Shown here piece by piece: positions 23,194 to 34,303 of a DNA stretch of 64,000 nucleotides. Each line of letters starts with the position of its first letter. Position 1 is the stretch's first letter. This stretch comes from Agarophyton chilense. Lineage: Eukaryota > Rhodophyta > Florideophyceae > Gracilariales > Gracilariaceae. The notes beneath the pieces were generated by a model. It had not been told where the DNA came from and did no database searches. It worked only from the letters and a program-made list of their open reading frames with translations. The position numbers and the translations under genes are program-made. Location of the stretch: assembly GCA_030374765.1 (NCBI GenBank), contig JARGXX010000129.1, positions 1,116,001 to 1,180,000 of the forward strand, in the 5' to 3' direction.

Positions 23194-23826
23194 TTGTGGT
23201 CAGGTAGATTGGGCAAAATCAGATCCACTACACACCGCATTGACCTTCTGGATGATTCTAGACCACAGTTTCCGTACCCATACTGTACAGGCCTGAAGGA
23301 TAGGGAAATTGTCGCCGACCAGATGGACATAATGTGCAAAGTTCACGTCATAGAGCCGGCGCTTCCTAACCAATCCGAATGGTCAAGTCCGCTTCTTCTT
23401 GTGGCTGAGAAGGATGGCTCCGTCAGGTTCTGTGTCGACTACAGGAAGCTGAACGCAATAACCAAGACGGACTCATACCCGATACCCCGTATGGATGACT
23501 GTCTAGATTCCTCAGGTGAAGCAGCCGTATTCACCACACTGGACGCTAATTTCGGATATTGGCAAATCCCTTTGGCCGAAGATGCAAGATCGCTGACAAT
23601 CTTCACCACCCATGAAGATCTGTTCAGAGCTACTCGCATGCCCTTTGGTTTAAAGAATGCGCCATCAATCTTTCAACGGGTAATGGACATCATATTGTCC
23701 AGATTCAAATGGAAGTTCGCCTTGGTCTATTTGTATGACGTAATATTCTTCTCGCGGACCATGAAGGAACACCTTCGCCATGTGAAGAAGGTGCTAACAA
23801 TCCTACAGGACGCTGGAGTAAACTGA
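23194..23826 (+). pseudogene. pol: pol B1: reverse transcriptase, catalytic site mutated
   Basis: The RT motifs are as in B2 but the catalytic YLDD reads YLYD at 23728-23739, losing one of the two metal-binding aspartates. About 18 of 210 residues differ from B2, unlike the identical RNase H block downstream. The frame breaks after DAGVN at the same place as in B2. Confidence 0.9.
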
Positions 23827-25028
23827 AACTCCGCAAATGCGCCTTCTTCCAGGCCTCTGTGGACTACCTCGGTCACGTCGTCCTCCCAAGAAAGCTAAAG
23901 GTAGCCACACGGACCACAAATGCTATCCGCCAGGCTAGACCTCCTAGAACCCACACGGAACTACGATCCTTCGTGGGCTTGTGCAATGTTTACCGACGGT
24001 TCGTCCAAGGGTTTCATAAAATCTCGGCCCCTCTCCATGCAACTCTGAAGAAGGGAACACCTTCGGAATTGGAGGCCCTGACCGACGACCAATACGGGGC
24101 ATTCAAGACCCTAAAGAACAAATCGCTGAACCCACCTATATTGGCTTCACCAAAGCCCAGTAGGCCTTTTGTCCTGGACACAGACGCTTCTGATCTCCAT
24201 GTGGGTTGTACACTGCTATAGTAACAGGAGTCACCGATGGACTATCGACTTATTGCATACTGGAGCAGAACGCTCACCAGCGCGGAGCGAAACTACAGTA
24301 CTACCAAAAAGGAATGTCTAGCCAACGTATGGTCCGTATTGACACTCCGTCCATATCTCGAGGGAACTAGGTTTACCATTATGACAGACAACGATTCATT
24401 CCGCTGGTTACTCAATATGACCGATGCATCCAGTGGCCTCGCTCGGTGGCGCCTCAGGCTTTCAGAATATGACTACGAGATAACCTTTAGGCCAGGCATT
24501 CAACACCAGGCAGCACATGCCCTCTCGCAAATCATTACCGACGAAACTGATGACACTCCATTGGACGACCTGATTCCTACCCCCTTCACAGATGATGGGC
24601 TTCAGGGTTATACGGAAACGGATGAACTTATTGCTAAGGTCCAATCGGATGATCCTGAGGTAAAGGAGAACGAAGTATACCTATTGCACTGGGAGGCAGT
24701 ACCGCCCATTTCGATACCACCTCAGGTTAATGCGATAGCCCCGGAGGAAAAAGAGCTCCTCCATATAACTATTGAGGAACTCCTACAGGCGCAGGTCGAA
24801 GACGAGTACTGCAAGGAAACAGCCCAATTGGTAAGAACTTCTGGATGCCTATTCGACTATGACCGATTCGGACAACTGTGTCGCCGCCCACTGCTGGATG
24901 GCGCGCTCCAACGGGTTATACCAAGTTCACTAAGGGCGCGATTCCCATACCTCGCCCATTTACCTCGCTTGGCCGGTCAGCCTAGAGGCCGACGAATGTA
25001 CCAGACCCTAAGGAAGTTCTTCTACTGA
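23827..25028 (+). pseudogene. pol: pol B1: RT connection, RNase H and integrase zinc domain
   Basis: One frame from LKLRKCAFF through LRSFVGLCNVYRRFV, VLDTDASDLHVGCTLL, TAG at 24219-24221 (shared), then RNase H (TIMTDNDSFRWLL, QHQAAHALSQI). The integrase zinc region reads FPYLAHLPRLAGQPRG. The end is TGA in FFYW (TGG to TGA), private to B1. The block 24237-24845 is identical in protein to its B2 counterpart. Confidence 0.87.
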
Positions 25029-25034
25029 CCAATA

Positions 25035-26547
25035 ATGGCTCAAGACCTATGGCAAACCGCACGGAACTGTACTTCGTGCGCACAAATCCGAGGGTCTCGC
25101 GCCAACCATCAGGCCAAATTGAAGCTCTTCCGCGCCGCAGGTCTGATGAGAATTTTCGCAATGGATATACTTGGCCCTTTGCCTAAGTCGTCCCATGGGA
25201 AACGGTTTATTTTGGTCACAACCGATAGGTTTACCAAACTCACACGAGCCCTACCCCTAGCAAAGACAACAGCCACGGATGTCGCCACGGCTTTCTTGTC
25301 ACACTGGGTATCTCCATATGGCATGGCACTCTACCTCCTCACGGAAAACGGCAGCCAGTTTGTATCCAAATTGTTCTCACACGTTTGTGCTACCTTAGGA
25401 ATCAAACATGTGAACACCACGGCGTACCACCCGCAGGCAAATGGCCAAGCCGAACGCTTCCACTGCACCATTCTGGACCAATTGGCACACTACGTATCGG
25501 AGCACCAATTCGACTGGGACGACTACGTTGAGCCTCTGGTTTAGGCGTACAACACGCAAGTGCACGCTTCCACAGGGACAACGCCTTTCGATTTAACGCT
25601 AACGAGATCGACTCCGCCGATAGCTGTTTACCTTCAGGAATCTATCATACCCCATGAACTAACCGAAGGAATGGCTCCTACCCAGGCTAAGCGCTACTCG
25701 CGCCGACGCATCGACCGCATTATCCAATCGGCTAGAGCTGTACTGTCCAAAACCAAACGGCGATAAAAGGACAATTTCGATAAAGCCATCTCGAACACAC
25801 CGACCTTTGGGAAAGGAAAACTTGTTTACCTGGACCGGCCACCGAAGGAAAGTGAGAAACTTGAGGACATTACGCGGAAGTTCTTACCTTGCTCTACGGG
25901 ACCATACAAAGTTCTTAAGTCCAATGAACACACCATCACGTTACTAGTTGACGGCCTACAGGACACCGTTTCTATTGACCGCGTGACACGAGCTCCTAGT
26001 TCCTCCGGACCACCAAAGTCCTAGCCCCCCAACCCAACGGAAGCTCCACAACCTCAGGTCGACGCTCAAGTCTCCACATTCCCTAAGGCAGCTCCCGCGG
26101 ACTCGACTAGCCCCACGGACCCGATGGTCGACGCCAACTACTTTGACCCATCTCTCCCAACCGAATCTGATGGATTCGCCCCTCTGGACCACTTCCTGCT
26201 TCCGGAGAATGAACACCAACCGGAATATGTGATTCAGCGCATCATCTCCGCCGGTCGGGGCGAAGATGGAACGCTGCGCTATCGCGTCTGTTGGTTCGGC
26301 TACACACCTGAGGAAGACACTTGACAAGAGCCTCAAACCATTCCGGCTACTTTTATCGCCCGTTATTGGCGCAAAATCGGCAGCACGGAGCGCAGCCTTC
26401 AGGAGGGGGCAGCCATTGGCCCGAATAATCCCAAAACGCCTCTCGAAACGCCTCCTAACACGACGGTTCGCCGGCGCACGACAGATCGCCGGAGCGCCCG
26501 CATCAGGGGACAAAGTTAGTCCTCGACAACACCAAAGAAAGACCTGA
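25035..26547 (+). pseudogene. pol: pol B1: integrase core, linker and chromodomain
   Basis: The integrase core has AMDILGPL, LLTENGSQF (catalytic Asp replaced by Glu as in B2) and QANGQAERFH. TAG at 25542-25544 and TAA at 25764-25766 are shared with B2. The chromodomain runs EYVIQRIISAGRGEDG, LRYRVCWFGYTPEEDT, then TGA at 26322-26324 where B2 keeps Trp, then IPATFIARYWRKIG. Confidence 0.86.
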
Positions 26548-26709
26548 GACGCTCTCAAGTTTGGACGACGTCCCGGGGCACGCACGTTTGAGATACTGGA
26601 ACCACCCTAAGAAAGCATATGCATCAATTTATTTGACTAACTAACAGAGGCCTAACAGCCCCCGACGTGACCTCAAGATTGGCAGAAGCGCTCCTAACAC
26701 CAACAGGAC

Positions 26710-28761
26710 TCATTGGGGGTCGCGCAGGAGTAACTCCGTCGTCCTCATTGGAACTGCAGGAGCGAAACCGGGACTAGGGTCACTCAAGAAACCTACTGAA
26801 CCACTAGGACCGGCCCCAGCGAGGCGAGCACGCTTCTTCGACGGAGGGCCACCTGAGGAACTATTGTCACCAATGGAAGCATCCCGGTCGCTCAAATTTA
26901 AATCATACCGGGCATCCAAGTCGGTAGCAATCCTCTGGGACATCACTTGGGCATTCTTCTGCAGGGTATTGGCCATGGCGGTCTTCAGATCCTGACCCTG
27001 TTGGACAACCGCGGCGTAGCGCGCCAAGTGACGCGCACAGGAGCAAGCTTCCCTCAGAATTGTAGCAATGTCCATTAAGGCCGTAATACCAATGGTACGG
27101 CAGAAATGATGGAGATCCGAAGCCGCGGCCGGGACCGAAGCGGGAAAGCGTAGCAACGCAGAGCACGGAGCGATGTCGACGCCCCCAGTGGACGTTTGAG
27201 AAAGCGCATCACCTACAGGTCTTTCGGCTTCGACAGTAACCTTGCCAGGAGGGATGTCCACTTGGGAAATGGGCGGCTCACAGGAGAGTTTACCCTGAGA
27301 AGCAACGCCCGGAAGAGCTGGGGGAGGGGAAGCGGTCGGCAACACAACAGCGGAGTCGACCGGAGGATTAACGCCCTCGACGGGTAGGACGACGGGATCT
27401 TCACCGAAGGATTCTCCATCGTATATACCAGCGGGAACCAACGACGTGGCTTCCACATCAGGCTCGAAGCAAAGGGGATCAAAACCAATGGCCTTCGGGT
27501 AATAGTGGGTCACATGACGCCTCGGGGTGTCCGATGGATAATTCCTCAGAGGCTTGGCGGGATAGGCGCGAGCGTCGTCCCAACCCTGCGGATGTAGTGG
27601 AATCGGCGCGAACGAGTCGGAATCGTGGTCATACCAAAGGAACCAGGGAGTCTTGCGCCATTCCACCTGTAGAACATGATCAAAAAGGGCCTCGGTCTCC
27701 TAGACGTCGAACTGGGTACCACGGAAGATATTCTGGATGCCCAGGTTCCTTAGGAAGCGGATCATGATGTCCGGGAGCGAGATTAGGCGACCTCGAGGAC
27801 TTCGTAGGTTCTCGTCATACCATACCCTTCAATCCTCCGAACGGACATTACCACGGACGCTGTATTTCGTGGTATCCAGGAAGTCCGTAAGGGACATCAG
27901 GCTAAACTCAAAGAAAAGTACCTGCCAGGACAACCAAGACCTTCGGTTGTTGTCGTCACCCATGAGTTGAGACAAATTGTACGCCACCACGGACGGCGTG
28001 GGAACCAAAAGGAGCTGTGAGACACGCCAGTACATGGCCCATTGGTTCTTATCCGCACGGGGCAACGAGAGATATAACGGAGGACACTTGTCGGCGCTCA
28101 TGTCGTGAAACTCTACCTTTTGCCAGCAGAAGAAGAACTCCAGGGATTGACGTAAACGACTATCGGGCTCGGGAATCTCGTTACAATAGACCCTTTTGGA
28201 TATCCAGAACAAGCGGTCATGCGGCGGTCGAAAGTACATGAGCGCCAAGAGGTTGTGACCCGCCTGAGGAAATAGGTCTGAAAGAAGTTTGTTCACCCTG
28301 AACTGGTATTCGGCTTCCTCCTCGCACCGGACGTATGGCATGTCCTCTTGGATGAGAGTGCGAAATCGCGTCGCCGAAAGCGGATCCACAGGAAAATGAA
28401 ACCATCCGTTTTACCAAGAGACGCTACGCGCGCTCTTGCTGCCCCTCCGGAAATCGGGTATCTTGGCAAACATTCGGGCGTCGAGATACAAAGGACAAAA
28501 CCGCTGGTATTCTTCCACAGAGGACGGAAGAATGGCATGACGCACTGCCCGCGGATTCCGTCCGATGGTATGATCAAAGCGGTCCCCGGGACGTTGGTAA
28601 GCAACTTGGTATGCCGAGAAGCACCCCGCTTGGTTGTTCGAAGCCATGGTCTCGTTGCCCACCGGCTAGTCCGACGGGAAGTGAATAGGACGACCAACGG
28701 AAGCGACAAAGTCCGGAGGGAGAACGGCATATCCGACGGGCTTAAAAGGCGAGTTCGGCAT
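26710..28761 (-). pseudogene. antisense ORF of element B1 (unknown protein)
   Basis: The mirror copy of 12287-14369, starting at ATG 28761 (MPNSPFKPVGYAVLPP). A long open piece at 27829-28389 holds YVRCEEEAEYQFRVNKLLSD, PPLYLSLPRAD and VPTPSVVAYNLSQLMGDD. The last 318 codons (27666 to 26710) are open and nearly identical to B2. The TAG at 27700-27702 after FDV is shared with B2; another stop (TAG after HFPSD) near 28670 and one near 28410 are private. It contains the same PSKKRARL basic stretch. Confidence 0.78.
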
Positions 28762-29196
28762 CGCGCGCGACTAATGGAAAAGTACCACGACGGGAAGGCG
28801 AGTGACGGAATTGAGCCGTGTGGACTGACCGGCGTGAACCACGGTGGACGAAGCGCGGAGGGTCGCTTAAGAAAGAACGGAAACTGAGGAAGGCCCCAAT
28901 GAACGTCAAAGGAGAAGAAGCCAATAGACCTTCTCGGCAACGCGACGCGATGAATGCGCTGGCGATGCATCTATGGCCAGCGCTCACGGCGCGTGGGAGT
29001 GTCAGTCCTTAGGCAAATTAATTGCCCTTCGGCCCCAATGGTCAGCGCACGCTTCCCCGCATCCCAGCCGGAAATGACGAAGTGACGTCCCGTCGAGCCC
29101 AATGGTACCGAGAGCAACGAAGTGCTCGCGTCCCCTGGGTCAATCATGAGGCCATCTGGACTTCGCCGTGACGGCCGAATCTTAAGGAGGGAGATA
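28762..29196. other. leader of the B1 antisense ORF and polypurine tract
   Basis: About 420 bp without a supportable ORF, the mirror of 11867-12286. 29181-29196 is the plus-strand polypurine tract (TTAAGGAGGGAGATA) that abuts the 3' LTR. Confidence 0.65.
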
Positions 29197-29634
29197 TGTG
29201 AAGGAGCGATGATGACGGTTGAGCTCTGTAAGCCGCCGGGTATCTTACAGGCGACACGTGGACTAGTCGACCGCAGGTGGACTCATGTAGATTATTAATT
29301 TATTTTAATTAGTGTAATAGAGTAGCATTACAGTGCCAGGGAGATCCCAGTGCCTCGCCGGTATTATTTACTTGGCTCCAGTGACGCTTCTCCCTTAGAG
29401 TAAGGTAGGCACCGTTAGGATACTAAATAACCCCCTTTGGTGTATTAGTTCCAAAATTTGGTCTTCAAGCCATCGTTTCCGTAGGTCCCACCTGTAGGAC
29501 TACGCAGTACACGCCAGCCCATTGCACCAAGTACTCTGGGAATGCCGCCTTTAAGAATTCGAACCTTAGGAACCGCTCTACCACGCTACCATCGGTCGAG
29601 ACCCGCACGCTGACCCACCAGTCATTGCGTTACA
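29197..29634 (+). repeat. 3' LTR of B1
   Basis: 438 bp, TGTGAAGG ... GCGTTACA. Directly followed by B3 gag sequence with no intervening host DNA, so B1 sits inside a B-family element. Confidence 0.92.
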
Positions 29635-31207
29635 GGAAGCCCTGCAGGTTTTTCCATAACCTTCGGCATAAGTGACGAGCCGTCGGTAGGAGTATTGTGG
29701 GTTTTCCATGTGGTAATTACGGACATGTGTTAGAATGGCAGGGAGTAGTCCCGTGATGAAATGACGTTTGAGCCGTTCTTTGGAGAATACGTTTCCACTT
29801 CGGGAAACCTTCTTCCATAGGTCGTCTGCGAAAGCCGATTCGGTCGTGTTAGAGCTCTGCCTAAAGAATATCATTTCCTGGTGGGCATCCATTACAACGT
29901 CATCCGTGGCATAGGTTCCCGAAAGGTAATGAACACCCTGAGAATATGACCTGAGGAGCTCGTGGTCTTGAGCATCCACGAGGTCATTTGTGCCAGATAT
30001 TTTCGTAACCACTCGGTCACGCGCCTGTCCTGTGAGGAATAATTGGAAAAGGTACAGAGCGGCGCCCTCGTGGACACAGTTTTAATCACAGGCCGTACGG
30101 AACAAACTAAGAAACCTAAGGACAGAAATGAGAACGGAACCCAAGAACTTGTCCATATTGGTTAGTTGCATCCGTTTGGCCCATTCGGCGACTCTACGAG
30201 ACACCGAACCAGAATTTTTCGGAAACCTGTGCACCAATCCGTAATACCAGTAGTCTAGAACCTTAAGAAAAAGTTCGTTAGTTGTTGTTACTGGTTTGAG
30301 GCCTCGAACGGCAGCCTCATCAACTCACGAGTCGGTCGTTTCGGTCGAGGCCGATTCGAAATCACTCGTGTCCAAATGGTCTCTTCTTTTAATTCTTCTG
30401 TTCTTCATTCTCCTGCGGTTACTTCTTTTCTTTTCAGCGGAATAGGGACCTAAAGGATCGAGCTCTCTATCAGATCCGATGGAGCCCTGAGGTCGCTGTA
30501 CCTCATAATGTCCTTTGGGTAGGACAATTTGTCTCTCTTCTACAGGCGGAGCCTCTCTCCTGCTCCTAGATTTTTCTTTCCATTGGATTTTCCTGATGAT
30601 GTTTCCGGCAAGGGGCGGATAATACCGCCACTCCCGGGGGTTCGGTAGGGGGCTGCCCTATGGGAGCCGGATGGTTAACTTGTGGGGTGGTCCTCGGGAC
30701 CGTGGTGCCTGACTGGCTGGTGAGTGCTCCTTGAACGGCCTGAATGAGGGAGTCTATGAATAGATCAGACTCCATGATCTTGGGGACGTTTCGCGTAACG
30801 AGGTAGTCCGTATGGTCAGCGATCGCCGTGGCGAGTTGCATGCCCACACTGGAATCCACATGGGCTGAGCAGAGGTAACGGAGACGGAGCCAGAGAAGGT
30901 GGCCAAGTTCTCCGGGAATGTTTTCTCTAATTCCTTCGGTCTTCCGGGGTTCTCCTTGGGGTGTTCCTGGCCTAGAGGTGGCCCTGGTGAGGCGTTCTCG
31001 TAAACGCGCTGCCACCGTGGGTTCTCGGCGAATCCTTTCAGGGTTATCTAGGGGGGTCAGTACTTCTTGCGGCTGGCGCCTCCTGCTCCTGCGGTCGCTA
31101 GAGGTATCAACCTGAGGGCCAGGCGAAATTGCCGGCGTTGCAGTGGCAACTGGTCCTGCCGTGGGAGTTCTATGGTCTGGTGGGTTGGGTGTGTTTCCTG
31201 AATCCAT
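29635..31207 (-). pseudogene. gag: gag B3, 5' portion
   Basis: Starts at ATG 31207 (MDSGNTPNPPDHRTP). It is similar to B1 gag throughout and ends at AEGYGKTCRAS, where the B1 LTR begins. The Lys/Arg and Ser/Asp blocks are at about 30330-30440. The open frames are broken around 30030-30560. This copy is less similar to B1 and B2 than they are to each other. Confidence 0.82.
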
Positions 31208-31311
31208 ATTAGCGGTTGCTTCTGTACTTCTGGTCCGTTGGGGAGTTAAACCAAAGGGTGAAATCCGGCTAATTCTCCGTTTCAGTGATCTGTTTATTTA
31301 TTCCTGAGGTA

Positions 31312-31329
31312 TTCGAAGTCGGGAGACCA
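31312..31329 (-). other. primer-binding site of B3
   Basis: The minus strand reads TGGTCTCCCGACTTCGAA, the best preserved B-family site. It complements a tRNA end TTCGAAGTCGGGAGACCA. Confidence 0.8.
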
Positions 31330-31332
31330 AAA

Positions 31333-31783
31333 AGTAACGCAATGACTGGTAGGTCAGCGTATTGGTCTCGGCCAGAGGTAGCGTGGTAGAGCGGGTCCTT
31401 AGGTTCGTATCCTTGACGGCGGCACTCCCAGAGTACTGGCCGCGATGGGCTGGCGTTTACTGCGTAGTCCTACAGGTCGGAGCTACGGAAACGATGGCTT
31501 GAAGACGAATTGGTGGAACCAATGTACCAAAGGGGGTAATTTAGTATCCTAACGGTGCCTAACTGATTTTAAGGGAGAAGCGTCACTCGAGCCAAGTAAA
31601 TATCAATGGCGAGGCGCTGGGATCTCCCTGGCACTGTAGAGCTGTTCTATTACACAAAATAAAATAAAATAAAATAATTATCTAAATGTGTCCAGCAGAG
31701 GACGGCCAGTCCACGTGGCGTCTGTAATATACTTCAGGCCCTGGCGGCTTACAGGACTCAACTGCAATCGTCGCTCCTTCACA
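31333..31783 (-). repeat. 5' LTR of B3
   Basis: About 450 bp matching 11405-11850. It holds a run of AAAAT units at about 31657-31677 and a mutated B-box-like sequence (GGTTCGTATCC) near 31402. Confidence 0.9.
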
Positions 31784-34303
31784 TTGAAGAATGTAACCAG
31801 ATTGGGTGGAATGGGAATTTCACTAAACTTAATCTCTAGCGTTGTACAATAATAGAAGCATGTGTATTTTATGGAGACGTCTCGCGTTTCTATGCACATG
31901 GTATGACCTGGAGATGCAAAATAGTAAGCGCTACTCTGCTTTGGGTGAGATGTTTGGGAGGCTTTAGATGGTTTTGTTATTAATAAGGGTTCCTTACAAA
32001 TCACTCTATGGAATAAACCGCAAAAATCATGCGCGGAGTACTAAGCTAAATCTATAGAGGGAAAAAATGCTTCTTTGATAGTTGTGTTTGATATATTGCC
32101 TGTAGTGATATCTGCATCCAGCCTCCAGTTGGCGTTTCAACCAGCGATCTTGCAACCCCGAACATAAACGAATAGGCTGTCTAGCTTACCAGCTTATTAA
32201 GATGCCAGATTGTCTTATATATCATCCGCACGGTGAGAAAGTAGGTAGATGAGACGATCTTACTCTGCCGCACAGCAGCGGAGTTGGAGATAAGTTTGGC
32301 GAATTTTTACTGATCAGCGGTCGTCAATTCTATACGTACAGAGATGCTTCGTACTTATTACGTCCGTGGTTTCACATCACCTTTGATATTGCTATTGGTA
32401 CAGATGCTGAAGCGTTATATAAGTATGAGTGCAGTTTGAGTTGCGGTCGCGTGGAGCTTTCAACACATGAAGCCCTCCTTTAGTAGAAATGGATTTGTTC
32501 GTCTGCTGAAGATACAAAAACTCCTCTTCGGACTACTCTTTAAAGCATCAGCACTGCTGCTGAACTTCAAGATCAAGTTCTAGCTTCAGAACCATGATTT
32601 CCTACTACTTCGGCATTTTACAGCTTGCCAGTTGTTATGGTTCTTGCTCTTACCAGCGGAGCATCATTTCCCGACGGACTGGTCGTGCGCGCGAGGTGTA
32701 CAAATGTGCACCTACCCCTGCTGGTTCGTTTACATATTTTATTTGCATTATTTTTATTAAGGTAGGAAGTTTACCATAGTATTCTACACTATATAGCGAC
32801 GCGGAGATCTCGCCGTACCGCTCAGTAAATTTTCCCGAACCGGGTTTTGTAGCTCTAACCCTTTTCCGCTTTTTCGAGCTTCTACTCTCTTTGGAGGTTG
32901 AGCCGGGTTAACTGTGGTAGAATTACCAACCCCACGTCTTCGAGAAAACTGCTTCCGACTTAAGCGTCCTTTATTTGATATTTGCCGTGTTCTCGCCCAA
33001 GCATAGGGTTATATATTTTTTTCTTTGGATCCTGTTCCCTACGCCCCGTCCGCCGTACTTTGTGGCACGCTTTTTCTTTCCCACACTCTCTTTGTACAAT
33101 TTTCCTATTGTTTGTTGGCGGCTTTTCTCGAAGTAATGTACTGTAAAATCCGGCTCATTATCTCGTGGGCGCCTCCTATCTTGAACCAATACACGGAAAC
33201 CCCGCCTTTCCAATTACTTTCCCCGCTTGTCGTGCATATTTCTCTGGAATTACAACCCGACTCCTTCCAGAAATCTCAGAGAGGCTCTGTTGATGTGCTA
33301 CCCGCATAGAAGAAAAGATCCCGAACTTGTTCGTGTCATATGGTCTACTCGCCTCGAATCACACAAGAAATGTAAAGAATAAATCTACTAAGTCTCTAGC
33401 TTCTCCATTTAAGAACTGTGATCTTTTGATGCGTATAAAAATGCAGAATGAGAGAAGTTGAGCTGCTCGACGACGAAGTCGGTGAATGCCAGGCCCAAGA
33501 GAAGCGAGGAAAAGGCCCGGCTTTCCAACTACATCCGCGCTACCGCAGCTTCTCCAGCTTCCACAGCTTCTTTGAAAGTGCGTTCCCCAGCTTCTTTGCC
33601 AATGCCACCAATTCATCTGCCATTCCCGAAAACTTATACATAGAAGCTCTTCTTTTATCTGTTCTAAGTGCAAAACGCTTTTCATATAGATATAAGCGAC
33701 GTTTCTCCGTAATATCCATTTTCTCCATTTGAGCAAACAAAAGTTTCGAGACATAGTTTTCAAATACAAAAAACGACTTGCACTTATTCTTCGTAATCGT
33801 AGAAACTTACGTGCCCGCTTCCTCTCTATAATTCATACGTTAAACTTCTTCTTTTTACTAAAAAGACGAAGAGACGAGTCCCGTATGTATGAAAAAGCCG
33901 CCTCTAAGCGCTGCTTCTGCTGTTTTCTTATCTTTCATAGCTCTAATGACCTCATTTGGCTCTTCAATCTCCAAAATTAAGACAATCGAGAAGCTAATTT
34001 TCGAATGCGAGTGCCGCAATATCAAAAATAGCAAAACCCAGATGCAAATCTTGGCAAAGGCGCACTAGCACGCACTTATTATTATAGTTTATTATGTGAA
34101 GGAAGGAAGAAAATAGGAAAGAAGAGAGTCAACAACTGAGACATAAAAATCGATTACAATCTTTTCATAAAACCCTTTCATTTTATTTTACTTTGGGAGA
34201 TTGGCCTGAAAAGTCGATAATTATATGAGTATAGCAATATCATACAGTTTGTTTAAAAAATACATTCCTTGACAAAAACTGCGCCATCAAGGCATTTCAT
34301 GTA
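31784..34303. other. AT-rich spacer, no confident gene
   Basis: About 2.5 kb of lower-GC sequence. The minus strand near 33540-33740 could encode a short charged, helix-prone segment (EKRRLYLYEKRFALRTDKR, then LVALAKKLGNALSKKLWK), which may be the tail of an unknown protein or a relic. The minus strand just right of the B3 LTR (31784-32004) is open but unrecognised. I see no RNA gene or repeat array. Confidence 0.4.

Larger units (their letters stand above)
19771..29634 (+). mobile_element. Ty3/gypsy element B1 (5' LTR truncated)
   Basis: A plus-strand copy with the last 155 bp of the 5' LTR, a primer-binding site, gag, pol, chromodomain, antisense ORF, polypurine tract and a full 3' LTR. 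It is inverted relative to B2 and B3, which flank it. From 21313 to its end it is the mirror of B2. Confidence 0.93.
29635..31783 (-). mobile_element. Ty3/gypsy element B3 (5' LTR and gag fragment)
   Basis: The 5' end of a minus-strand B element: LTR, primer-binding site and the first part of gag, cut at 29635 by the B1 LTR. Its gag part overlaps by about 310 bp the gag part kept in B2. Confidence 0.88.

Noticed and set aside
2456..26324. A reassigned stop codon that would explain the many in-frame stops
   Set aside because: TAA, TAG and TGA all occur and replace different residues (Gln, Trp, Glu, Tyr, Cys), and the host Dus gene shows no internal stops.
11405..29634. A fungal RIP-type C-to-T mutation signature
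   Set aside because: Some stops are C-to-T or G-to-A (Gln to stop, Trp to stop), but others are transversions (GAG to TAG, TGC to TGA, GGA to TGA), so no clear signature.
31784..34303. A host gene in the AT-rich spacer
   Set aside because: Only short overlapping ORFs with no motif; the charged segment at 33540-33740 is noted but not called.
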